Shown here piece after piece: positions 21,421-31,516 of a stretch of DNA of 64,000 nt (position 1 is the first letter of the stretch; each line of letters begins with the position of its first letter). The stretch lies in contig JALGQZ010000008.1 in assembly GCA_023105745.1 (NCBI GenBank), forward strand, positions 49,776,618 through 49,840,617. Reading direction: 5' to 3'. This DNA is from Austropuccinia psidii. Lineage: Eukaryota; Basidiomycota; Pucciniomycetes; Pucciniales; Sphaerophragmiaceae. The translations under genes were made by a program, and so were the position numbers. Under the pieces are notes generated by a model. That model saw nothing but the letters and a program-made list of their open reading frames with translations. It was not told where the DNA came from and ran no database searches.

Positions 21421-23275
21421 CAGCTAACTGAACAATTTTCTTGGGGCTCTATACACTGATCGTTCAGAGCTCATACAAAATAAAAAAATCCTTTTATCTT
21501 TTATTTTATATCACTATTTCACATGACCAACTTATCTGCCTGATTATACGCTCAATGAAGTTTTTTTTCTTAGGCTTCAAGTTTGGATTGATGACCATGT
21601 TGTAAAAACAAACAAAAAAAACACCAATAGGCGACTTAAAATGAAATTTGAAGCAAAGACACGCGAAAAAGGATTATTTAATCAAAAAGCTAAAGCTTAA
21701 TATTCACTAGCAAAAATAAATATAGTACTATAATATCACATGGAAACAGGGAGGCTGTTCAGAATCACAACAATCAGCAAAGCGTTTTCACGGTAAAGGA
21801 TAAAAAACAACCTAGAAACTGGTGTTGGAGACAAGACAAAACAAAAATAAACGTTTAGTTTACTGCAGTTCAAACACTGGGTTCCTTGAAAGGTATAGCA
21901 TCAGAAATAGTAATGATCATAAAAAATAAATAAATAAAAAGCATGACACACGGGGAATTAGAGTAAAGTTCTAGGCTACTTATACCTGTATCACGACCTC
22001 AGTAACACCTTCTGCCTCACATGATCAATAAACAAACCCTGGAAATACAATCCCTATGTCTCCCGCTCATGACGTGACAAAAGCATGGAAGAAATAGGCC
22101 GCATCACTCAGAAGGAGGTAATGCATAATATGAAGTTTTCCAAATACAGTAACAACTCAATAATAGAAGTAATATGGCAAGCCAAGCGAACCACTGTGGA
22201 TTTAGTTTGGGGAAAGAATTCTACAGCTACCATTACCAAGCTTGGTAGAAGAACAAAGAAAAATAAACATTGAAATGTGACTAGCCGAACAATCGCTGTA
22301 CAATCACATCAGCCTGGTGGGAGCTTGAGATGCAGGATCTTGCGCACTAACAACAGCACTATTGATGCAGATTTGGATTGTGTGGACTTATTTAGCCAAG
22401 CTTGGTGTTACGTCGGAATGTTAAGATCGCAGAAGGCAGAGAAAATAAGATTTATAAGCAGCATGGCCTGGCATGTTCAAACAAAACAAATAACGTGAAA
22501 CAACAAACTGGCTTCCAGCAGTAAAGCTGCAACATAAAAGCCCTCAAGTTCCTCATTATCAGCTCTGATAGCTCCTCAAACATCACATTTTGACAGATGA
22601 AAGCCGAGAAATCTCAACCAGACCTTCCGCTACCTCAAATGAAAGCCTTTGGAGGAGCCAAATAGATACACTGCACTGCATGCAGCTTCATAAACACTTA
22701 AAATATGATGACAGCCCAGAAAGCTACAAGCTGTACTGCATCTTCTGTCTAAACAAAGCTAACAAAATAAAAATTCCATGCATTCAGTCTGAGATCTATC
22801 AGACATCCTCTAATGGTATTCATGCCAAAGTAGCTTGCATCAGAAACCTGCAGGCGGCACAGCCTTTTCTTGGTAAAGCAACAAAGAAAGAAATGATCAC
22901 ATGAGCTGACAACTGGCTTACAGAAGTACAATCACGACATAACGGTCACTCTATAACTCCCTAACATCAGGAAATCACAAAACAGGGATATTCTCACTCA
23001 CGCACTCACAAGAACAATTGATGACAGGTTCAATTTAAATGGAGGAGTTTGCCCGGGGAGGGATGCTACACCATGAAACACTAGTCAATATTGGCATTGC
23101 ACTTGTCACGTTGTAAATGGTCAGGAAAGGCCTAGAAAAGATTATTGCATCGCCGGAGTTACGATGACAAGCCGACATATTGTACTAGACCTCTTGAAGG
23201 TCCGCGAGTGATGGAAACCTCACCTAAGGAAACTACCAACCAAAACCAACTCACCCGATCCATTTCTACATAGTA
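21421..23275 (+). other. Compositionally distinct island inside element B
   Basis: CpG-containing, less AT-rich sequence (for example TTACGATGACAAGCCGACAT near 23160). It contrasts with the A-rich, CpG-poor element around it. Three short open frames (22085-22273, 22277-22498, 22590-22904) have no motif I recognise. It may be captured host or foreign sequence; I could not find clear edges or terminal repeats. Confidence 0.45.
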
Positions 23276-23277
23276 AA

Positions 23278-23480
23278 AGGGTGAAGAAACCCTCTAGTAG
23301 TCAAAACGACCACAACCGACGTAATTCAAATCAGGAATAAGGGTAAAATAACCCTTGATAAGCCTAAAAGAGCTCACCTGAAGCTGTTTGAGCATGAGAG
23401 AGGGCTTATGGAGCCCATTATAGCACCCTACACTCCAATCGATTCAACTATTCAACAAAGTAAAGGGCTGAGAGCACCCT
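23278..23480 (+). repeat. Cluster of short GGG/CCC hairpins
   Basis: AGGGT/ACCCT (23278-23293), AAGGGT/ACCCTT (23339-23356), GGGCT/AGCCC (23402-23416) and AGGG/CCCT (23464-23480), each with a loop of 5-9 nt. The fourth base pair switches between T-A and C-G, so pairing is preserved while sequence changes. They lie just upstream of the Family 1 array and lack its TTAAAC linker. Confidence 0.45.
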
Positions 23481-23662
23481 CATAATAAAAAAAATAAACC
23501 ACCGAAGTAGTTTAAAGCACAATAAAGTGCTTTTCAACAAAATTGGAGATGGAAGCACCCCACCCAAAACCCCTGGAGGGTTGTAACAGTTTCTAGATCA
23601 GCCTGTAAAGCTGACCATCTTCCCCTCTAATAATAATAAAAATAAATAAATAATGAATGAAA

Positions 23663-24260
23663 AGTCCTGAACAAGACTTAAAACTGTTTAATTTCTTTTT
23701 TTATTATTAAAGCTCTATATTACTGTTTTTTTTTCTTTTGATTAATGTATTATAAAAAAAAACAAAAAAAACAAAGAAGCCCTCAGCATGGCTTAAAACT
23801 GCTTAGTTATTTTATAAATTATAATTTTGAGTCTTTAATTTGCTAATGAATTTTTTATTTTTGGATATACTACAGGGTTAAAAAAAAAAAATAAAAAATA
23901 AAAAAAAAATAAAAAAAAAATAAAAAAAAAATAAAAAAAAAATAAAAAAAAAATAAAAAAAAAATAAAAAAAAAATAAAAAAAAAATAAAAAAAAAATAA
24001 AAAAAAAATAAAAAAAAAATAAAAAAAAAATAAAAAAAAAATAAAAAAAAAATAAAAAAAAAATAAAAAAAAAATAAAAAAAAAATAAAAAAAAAATAAA
24101 AAAAAAATAAAAAAAAAATAAAAAAAAAATAAAAAAAAAATAAAAAAAAAATAAAAAAAAAATAAAAAAAAAATAAAAAAAAAATAAAAAAAAAATAAAA
24201 AAAAAATAATAAAAATATAAAAAACAGAAAAAGAGTCCTGAACAAGACTTAAAACTGTTT
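23663..24260 (+). ncRNA. Family 1 (coremin-like) pseudoknots, copies 1-3
   Basis: Copies are at 23663-23690, 23778-23805 and 24234-24260. Copies 1 and 3 have stem AGTC/GACT, loop CTGAACAA and tail TGTT pairing with AACA. Copy 2 has stem AGCC/GGCT, loop CTCAGCAT and tail TGCT pairing with AGCA. The linker is TAAAAC in all three. Confidence 0.75.
23880..24208. repeat. (A9T)n minisatellite, 10-bp unit
   Basis: About 32 near-perfect copies of a 10-bp unit of nine A and one T. It separates Family 1 copies 2 and 3. The long minus-strand frame seen here (F/L/Y only) is a by-product of the repeat. Confidence 0.9.
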
Positions 24261-24327
24261 ATTTCTATTTTCTATTTTTATTATTAAAGCTGGATATTAC
24301 TGAGTTTTTTCTTTGATCAATTTTTTT

Positions 24328-24413
24328 TTAAAAAAAAATAAAAAAAATAAAAAAAATAAAAAAAATAAAAAAAATAAAAAAAATAAAAAAAATAAAAAAA
24401 ATAAAAAATAAAA
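24328..24413. repeat. (A6T)n microsatellite, 7-bp unit
   Basis: About 11 copies of a 7-bp unit, slightly degenerate at the end. It lies between Family 1 copies 3 and 4. Confidence 0.85.
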
Positions 24414-24433
24414 AAATGAAACAAACAATAGAA

Positions 24434-25824
24434 AGCCCTAAGTATGGCTATAAACTGCTGGTTTGAATTTTTCTATCTTGCTTTTTTTTATGCTGATTTT
24501 ATATTTTATATTTTCTAATTAAGACTTATAAAGGAAAGGCCCTCATCAAGGCTTTAAACTGATGATTTCTTTTTAGTATTCTATTTTCTTGATCTGACAT
24601 TTCATATTTTCAATTGCTACAGGGCTACAAAAACAAAAAGCCCTCAGCATGGCTTTAAACTGCTGGTTTTCTTATTTATCTTACTTAATTTAGCTTATTA
24701 ATGATTATTTTTTTCATTCTGCAGGGCTACAAAAAATAAAAAGCCCTCAGCATGGCTTAAAACTGCTTAATTTCATCTATTATCATGATTTAATTAATTT
24801 GACTAACCATGTTTTTTTTATGAAGAAACAGGGCTACAAACAAAAAAAATAATAATAATATAAAAAAAAGAGCCCTCAGTATGGCTTTAAACTGCTGGGT
24901 TTGGTTATTTTAATTAAATCATTTTTTTTATTAATTTTTTATGCTACAGGGCTACAAATAACAGAAAAGCCCTGGGCAAGGCTTTAAACTCCTATTTTAT
25001 CTTTTATGCTTTTATGTTGAATAATAACTATACCAACATATTTGACTTGGATTTTACAGGTATACCACATTAAAAACACTTTCAGGATTTTTTTTAAGCT
25101 TAAGAAAATGCTTTTACAATGAAAATAAGTCCTCAATAAGACTATAAACTTTTGAATATACTTTACAACTTGGCTTTGAAGATAAATCAAAACCAAAAGT
25201 ATCAACAAGAAATCAAGAAATTATCAACAAAAACAATAAACCAAAAATTTCCTCAGCAAGACATTAAACTGCTGGTTTCTGCTTTCATTTTTTATCTTCT
25301 GGCTGTTTATTTTACTTAAAATGATTTTCTATTTTTTTTACAGGGCTTTACAATAATTTAATTAAACAAAAATGCCCTCAGCATGGCTTAAAACTGCTTA
25401 ATTCATTTATGAATTGTGATTTTGATGATTCAAGTGGCTAATTTATTTTTTATTGTTTTTTTTAATATGCTACAGGGCTATAAACAAAAAAAAAGCCCTG
25501 GGCAAGGCTTTAAACTGCTCAATTTTATATTGTTTTATCATTTTAATGACTTAATTATTTTACTGACAATTTTATTCTATTTTTCACAGTTTCTTATCAA
25601 CCAATATATATATAATAACAAGAGAAATATCAATGTATATAACAGAATGGGGGATTAAAAAGGAAAAAGCCCTCAGGATACAAGAAATAACAAATAAGTC
25701 CTCAGCAAGACATTAAACTGCTGGTTTCTTATTTTATTTCAAATTAACAAAAAAAATATTATTGTTTACTTTTTTACAGGGCTCTAAAAAAATAAATGCC
25801 CTCAGCATGGCTTTAAAATTCTGG
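24434..25824 (+). ncRNA. Family 1 (coremin-like) pseudoknots, copies 4-15
   Basis: Copies start at 24434, 24536, 24639, 24742, 24871, 24968, 25128, 25248 (degenerate stem), 25374, 25494, 25698 and 25798. Most have stem AGCC/GGCT or GCC/GGC; 25128 has AGTC/GACT and 25698 GTC/GAC. Loop-tail pairs include CATCA/TGATG (24536), CAGCA/TGCTG (24639, 25698), CAGTA/TGCTG with a G-U (24871) and GGGCA/TGCTC with a G-U (25494). The linker is TTAAAC or a close variant. Many copies follow a T-rich tract ending (T/G)ACAGGGCT, giving an alternative GGGCT/AGCCC pairing. A half copy without its 3' arm is at 25668. Confidence 0.8.
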
Positions 25825-25890
25825 GTATTCAACATTAATAAAATATTTCTCTTATTTTATAGGCTTAAATATGCTTTTAAAGTGAAAATG

Positions 25891-26580
25891 AGTCCTCAAT
25901 AAGACTATAAACTGTTTAAAATAATTATACAACTTGGCTTTGAAGACAAATCAAAACCAAAAGTATTATCAAGAAAAGAAATCAACCAATGGTCCTTGGC
26001 AAGACCATAAACTGCCCACTCAAATTATTAACAATAATCAAAAATAAACCTATGGTCCCTGGAAAGACCATAAACTGCCCCTTCAAGGATCAAGAAATTT
26101 CTCAGGATATCATGAAGAATATCAACAAAAAGAAATAAACCAATGGTCCTTGGCAAGACCATAAACTACCCCTTCAAATATCAAGAAATACCTCCAAATA
26201 TCAACATGAAATCAAGCCAATATCAACAAAAAAAAACAAAAAAACAAAAAGAGAAGCTGTGGTCCTTGGAAAGACCATAAACTGCCCACCACTAAGAATT
26301 CTCAACTAGGACTCAATAAAAAACAACAAACCAAATGTCCTTGGCAAGACCATAAACTGCCCACTCAAATTATCAACAATGATCAAGAAAAAGTAACCAA
26401 AGGTCCTTGACAGGACCATAAACTGCCCACCATTAGAATTATCAACAAGGAATCAAAGCTAAAACACAATCAACCAATGGTCCTTAGCAAGACCATAAAC
26501 TGCCTATTTAAAGTATTCAAAAAGATTGGAAAAGGACTACAAAAGGAGGATAAGTCCTAGGCAAGACTATAAACTACCTA
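25891..26580 (+). ncRNA. Family 1 (coremin-like) pseudoknots, copies 16-24
   Basis: Copies start at 25891, 25991, 26054, 26145, 26261, 26337, 26402, 26479 and 26553. The dominant form has stem GGTC/GACC, loop CTTGGCAA, linker ATAAAC and tail TGCC pairing with GGCA. 25891 has AGTC/GACT with AATA/TGTT (one G-U). 26337 keeps only GTC/GAC. 26553 has AGTC/GACT with TAGG pairing to CCTA in the tail. Several (26054, 26145, 26261, 26402, 26479) have one weakened loop-tail pair. Spacing is 60-110 nt with AT-rich, mostly unrelated filler. Confidence 0.8.
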
Positions 26581-27468
26581 AGGTTTTATTTCCTTTTTTT
26601 TCTGATTTTATTTCATTATAAACAAGTATTAGAAAGATGTACTGACTTGAACCTTTTGAACATATTCTTTTATTTTCTTTTGAATTTATTTATTCATTTT
26701 CACTAAGAATAAGGGTCATATCCCATTCATGAGCTCAAGAATATTTTATTTATTATCTTTATTACACTTTTCCTACTATCACAACAAGAGCCATTAAATT
26801 GGCTCAATTTTTCAATATAAAAAAAAAAAAACTCTACATCAAGTATTTTTTTAAAAAAAAAATGATCAATTTATTTGAAATATTTCTTCAATTACAAGAA
26901 AGTGATTGGAACTTGTTTGAAAAGAAGAAGTATTTGTGCCATGAAGGCATTAATTGAACTCTAATGGAGCTATTTATATTAAAAAACTCATAAATTGATG
27001 ACATAATTTGGGGAATTTACATATTAATAACACCTCAATGTGCTATTTATTCAAAAAAGAATTTAAAAGCCCCCCAAAAAGCAAACAAGAGTTTTTTTTA
27101 AACTGTACAAATTTTTAATTTCACTGTTTATATTTTTTTTCAACAACTCAAATGCATTTATGGGTAACAGAAAATCTGAACCATAAAGGGGATGGACTTG
27201 AAATAAAGTCTGAGTCACAATGATGATTCCAAAAGGAAGAGTTGTGGCATCATAAGGGTCATTATATGAATAAAGGACTCAAATTATGATCACTCAACTA
27301 TGTAATATTAATCATAAATACTCTCAAGAGCACCAATTTTTACTGATTGGCACAACTTACCACCTTTAACCAAACAGTTCCATGATCTTAATTGTGATTC
27401 AGGTTTATTTCATTTAAATTGTGCTTTTTACTCAGATATCTCAGTTAATGGGTATTTTATATTTACAG

Positions 27469-27499
<31 letters not shown>

Positions 27500-27741
27500 A
27501 AAAAAGAAAATAAAAAAAAAATATTTATTGAATCATCATTAAAATAAAATTATGAATATTCACTGTATCATTATTTATCCTCATCAAAATCACTATAAAA
27601 AATAAGGGGTGGGTAAACTTATTTCTTACACTATCCCTTATAGTGGAAGTTTTTGGGGAATGAGAATATATCCTCTTCAAAATTTGAAAACCAACTCAAG
27701 ATTTTTAAATGGAGAGGGGGGCCCTCATCCAAAAAGAATAT

Positions 27742-27774
<33 letters not shown>

Positions 27775-28248
27775 CAAATATTATTAAAAAAAAATATATA
27801 TCAATAAATTAATATTAAAATCAGTTTTTAAATCACCTTATTATTACAATTTTTTATTTTTCATTTCTTTATAACAGGTATAATTCAGGAAAACAAAAGA
27901 ACAAAAGGACATAAATTAATTTGAAGAAATAGAAAGAGAATTGGGAAACAATTCATTATAGGAAAATTATTCACAATACTAAAAACAAAGAAGATTGTTT
28001 ATGAAGAAAAGCAGGAGTTCCTTATGGATTGACCTTTGGACAGCACAAGAACTTGGACACTTCTTTGATTCTGGATTGAAACTCATTTGGAATTCAAGAA
28101 TCATTGGTCAGGATTTATGGACTGAAGGATGACCCACTGGATTAATTATGGACTCAGGACTTACTCAACATGAAGGACTAACAAGATTATGTACAACACT
28201 CAAATCAAATTGCCCTTGGGATTTTAAAGAAGATTGAAGACTCAAGAG
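26581..28248 (+). other. AT-rich spacer in element B between Family 1 sub-arrays
   Basis: No pseudoknot copy or gene is evident. It includes A-rich tracts near 27470-27520 and a run of about 28 A at 27747-27775. The short frame at 27609-27812 runs into that poly-A and is not supported. Confidence 0.55.
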
Positions 28249-28736
28249 GTCCTCAGCATGACACTAAACTGCTTCCCCTGTGGACTTGGGCAGGGAAACA
28301 TATAAAAAATAACAGCCAAGAAGCTGGAGGGGATTGTCCTAGTCAGGAGAAGTGCTGAAGGACCATCTTTGTCCTCAGCATGACAATAAACTGCTCCCTT
28401 TGTGTAACAGGAACAAGGGGTTTCACAGGTGTTTAGCATTATCAAAGTAGCCAAAATGAACAAAGTGAAGTCTCAAGCCATCAATTAAGACAAGAAAACT
28501 CCTTATCAAGAAATAAAACAACCAGAAGAATCTTGCACCAAGTGGGAATCATGAAGATTGAAGAATAAAACAAGAGTCAAGTGGAATCCAAAATAAAGCC
28601 CAAAGGAGCTCAAGAATCAAGATAAGCCCTTGGATTAGGCCAGGAGGTCCTTGCATGACTTAAACTGCAGGACTTGTATACCTAATATACAGGGGTTACA
28701 CACCTAGTTGTAGGTCCTGTATGACCTTAAACTACA
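28249..28736 (+). ncRNA. Family 1 (coremin-like) pseudoknots, copies 25-28, immediately upstream of pol
   Basis: 28249: stem GTC/GAC, loop-tail AGCA/TGCT. 28370: stem TGTC/GACA, AGCA/TGCT. 28646: stem GTC/GAC, a shorter loop CTTGCAT with TGCA pairing to TGCA. 28712: a 5-bp stem AGGTC/GACCT, loop CTGTAT with TGTA pairing to TACA, linker TAAAC. The last copy is closest to the viral coremin form (GTC...GAC, then TTAAACTAC). It ends 98 nt before the pol ATG at 28835. Confidence 0.85.
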
Positions 28737-28834
28737 TTTTTTATGGAAGAAAGAAGAAAAGAAGAATTGTGAAGACCTCAATATTTCAGGACACTAGCAA
28801 ATTCTTGGAAATAATTAAAAATCACTAATTAAAG

Positions 28835-31516
28835 ATGGATCACCAAATTTTAGCAGCCAAATATAAATCAGTCCTGAAGAAGGTGAGACCAGTCAATGAG
28901 CCAATGCCTCAAGACCTTAACCCACCTTTGGAAAGACCACCTTTGTCAAGAGATCCTTATGAAACACCCTTATCACCAAACCCACCCATATTTCAAGAAA
29001 CCTTCAAGGTCACCCATGAAAGACTGCAAGCATTCAATTTTGGCCCACCAGGATGGTTATCAAATGAAGAAATCAATTTGCTCAAAAATGTGATTACCTT
29101 AAGGGAAAAAGCAATAGCTTTCTGTGAAGAAGAAAGAGGATTACTCAAACACTCATATGGAAAACCTTACAAAATACCAGTAATACCTCATGAACCTTGG
29201 CAGAAGAAACCAATTCCCATTCCCAAATCAATTTTACCTCAGTTTACTGAATTAATCAGAGAAAGAATCAGGACTGGACTCTATGAGCAATCCACCTCAA
29301 GCTACACAAGCCCAATCTTTTGTGTGGCCAAATCAAATGGGAAACTCAGAATTGTCCATGACCTTCAAGAACTCAACAAAGTCACCATCAAGGATGCTGG
29401 CTTACCACCTCATATTGAAGAATTTGTAGATGCATTTGCAGGAAGAGCATGCTATGGACTAGGAGATATCATGGGAGGATATGATGAAAGAGAATTAGAT
29501 GTCACTACAAGACCCCTCACAACTTTTGAAACACCCCTTGGAAGGATGCAACTCACAAGACTACCCCAAGGAGCCACAAACTCAGTAGCAGTATACCAAG
29601 CCCAAATGACCTGGATACTTCAAGGAGAAATACCAGAAAGTGTAGGAATTTTTATTGATGATGGAGGAATAAAAGGACCAAGATCACTTTACAACCAAGA
29701 AACACTACCAGAAAACCCCTCAATCAGAAGGTTTATATGGGAATATGCCATAACATTAGAAAGAGTTTTATTCAGGATTGAAGAAGCAGGACTTACTATC
29801 CCAGGATCCAAGTTTGCATGCTGTGTTCCAGCTTTGGACATAGTAGGGCATGTTGTATCATTCAAAGGAAGAACAATCTCAAAACAAAAGATCAACAAGA
29901 TTCAAAATTGGCCAACACCCCTTAACAAGAAGGAAATAAGGGGATTTCTTGGTCTTTGTGCTTATGTAAGGATGTTTATTGAAAACTTCTCACAAGTTGC
30001 ATCACCACTCAGGAGGCTCACCAGAGAAGATGTTGACTGGGACTGGGATCAAAAATGTGAAGAAGCTTTCCATAAGCTCAGAAGAATAGTTGGAGAAGAA
30101 ATAACTCTCAAGAAATTGGATTATGACAAAGGAGCAGGAAAAATTAAGCTAGCAGTAGATTCAAGTTACATTGCTGCAGGAGCAGTACTCACTCAAGAAG
30201 ACAAAGAAGGAAAGGACAGACCAGTATTATATGAATCAATAACTTTTTCAAAATTGGAATCAAAATACTCACACCCCAAATTGGAACTCTGTGGAGTTGC
30301 AAGAATTCTCAAGAAGCTACAAACCATACTTTGGGGACAACATTTTGAATTACAGGTTGATGCCAAGGCCTTAATTGAAATGATAAACACCCCTTGCTTA
30401 CCCAATGCCCCCATGACAAGATGGGTGGCTTTCATTCAGCTATTTTCCTTTGATTTGGTACACAAACCAGGGAAGACCTTCACTATGCCAGATGGGCTAT
30501 CAAGAAGACCAAAAAACTCAGAAGAAGAAAATGAAGATGCACCAGAATTTGATGAAGAAGAAGATTGGATCAAGCCACACCCTGGATTTGGGGCTAAGAA
30601 TGTAAATTCACTCCATTTTTCAGGAGTACAAGTACCAACCAAACAAGAAGGATTTTGGAAGAGAATGCAAGAATACTTAAGTACAATGAAAAAACCACAA
30701 TCAAGTAAAGATGAAGAATTTAGAAGGATAAAAAGAAGGTCATCCAACTTTTTCTTGGAAGATGGCCAACTCAAGAGAAGAAATAACCCTAACCCTCAAT
30801 TGGTGATATCAAGTCAAGAAGTTCAAAACTACATTTTAAAGTTACTCCATGAAGACATGGGCCACAGAGGGGAAAATGAAACTTACAGAAGAATTAAAGC
30901 AAGATTTTGGTGGGAAGGAATGGAGAAATCAGTCAAGAAATGGGTTCAATCTTGCCTAGCCTGCCAAAAGAGAAGTCAAAACTTACAAAGGGAACAAGGA
31001 AGGCCTACAGCAACATCAACAATCTTTGAAAGGGTAAGCATGGATGCAGTCCATATCAAATATGGAAGATGTAAATATATGGTTGTGGCCAGAGATGATT
31101 TTTCAGGATGGCCAGAAACAGTTGGACTAGTCAAATTAACAGCAAAAGCAGTTTCAGAATGGTTCACCTCAGAATGGATATGCAGGTATGGCTCACCAAA
31201 AGAAGTAACTGTTGATGGGGGGCCAGAGTTTGGAAAAGAACTTCAAGATGCAGTAAAGAAAGCAGGATCAAGGATCAGAGTCACCACACCTTATTACCCA
31301 GAGTCTCAAGGAATGGTTGAAAGGGGCCATAAACAACTTAAAGATGCATTAGTCAAGATGTGTGAGAAAATGGAGGAAAATGGAAAAAATATCTACCTTT
31401 GGTTACCTTGGCTGACAGAATCTCCACTAAAAGGACAACTGGTTTCTCACCATATGAACTCCAATTTGGACAACTACCAGTATTACCAATTGACATTGAA
31501 ACAAAAACCTTTTTAG
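28835..31516 (+). CDS. Element B pol: reverse transcriptase, RNase H, integrase
   Basis: An 893-codon frame with its own ATG and no protease. RT: PIFCVAKSNGKLRIVHDLQELN near 160, LPQGATNSVAVYQ near 245, and the active site FIDD (273-276; Phe replaces the usual Tyr of YxDD). RNase H: LAVDSSYIAAGAVL and the closing PDGLSRRP. Integrase: an HHCC zinc domain (LLHEDMGHRGEN ... CLACQKR), then catalytic Asp737 (SMDAVH), Asp794 (TVDGGPEF) and Glu829 (MVERGH), 34 residues apart. The frame shifts near the A6 run at 31384-31389; the integrase C-terminus continues at 31399-31995. Separate, distal placement of RT-IN without protease is unusual. It carries out reverse transcription and integration. Confidence 0.92.
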   Translation: MDHQILAAKYKSVLKKVRPVNEPMPQDLNPPLERPPLSRDPYETPLSPNPPIFQETFKVTHERLQAFNFGPPGWLSNEEINLLKNVITLREKAIAFCEEERGLLKHSYGKPYKIPVIPHEPWQKKPIPIPKSILPQFTELIRERIRTGLYEQSTSSYTSPIFCVAKSNGKLRIVHDLQELNKVTIKDAGLPPHIEEFVDAFAGRACYGLGDIMGGYDERELDVTTRPLTTFETPLGRMQLTRLPQGATNSVAVYQAQMTWILQGEIPESVGIFIDDGGIKGPRSLYNQETLPENPSIRRFIWEYAITLERVLFRIEEAGLTIPGSKFACCVPALDIVGHVVSFKGRTISKQKINKIQNWPTPLNKKEIRGFLGLCAYVRMFIENFSQVASPLRRLTREDVDWDWDQKCEEAFHKLRRIVGEEITLKKLDYDKGAGKIKLAVDSSYIAAGAVLTQEDKEGKDRPVLYESITFSKLESKYSHPKLELCGVARILKKLQTILWGQHFELQVDAKALIEMINTPCLPNAPMTRWVAFIQLFSFDLVHKPGKTFTMPDGLSRRPKNSEEENEDAPEFDEEEDWIKPHPGFGAKNVNSLHFSGVQVPTKQEGFWKRMQEYLSTMKKPQSSKDEEFRRIKRRSSNFFLEDGQLKRRNNPNPQLVISSQEVQNYILKLLHEDMGHRGENETYRRIKARFWWEGMEKSVKKWVQSCLACQKRSQNLQREQGRPTATSTIFERVSMDAVHIKYGRCKYMVVARDDFSGWPETVGLVKLTAKAVSEWFTSEWICRYGSPKEVTVDGGPEFGKELQDAVKKAGSRIRVTTPYYPESQGMVERGHKQLKDALVKMCEKMEENGKNIYLWLPWLTESPLKGQLVSHHMNSNLDNYQYYQLTLKQKPF

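Noticed and set aside
22085..22904. Three short plus-strand ORFs in the element B island
   Set aside because: They have no recognisable domain and no consistent codon pattern, and they end at random stops; kept only as a description of the island.
23835..24245. 136-codon minus-strand ORF of Phe/Leu/Tyr
   Set aside because: It is a translation of the (A9T)n repeat with no coding character.
23663..26580. CRISPR-like array
   Set aside because: Repeats are short, variable and covarying, spacers are irregular AT-rich filler, the context is eukaryotic and no cas-like gene is present.
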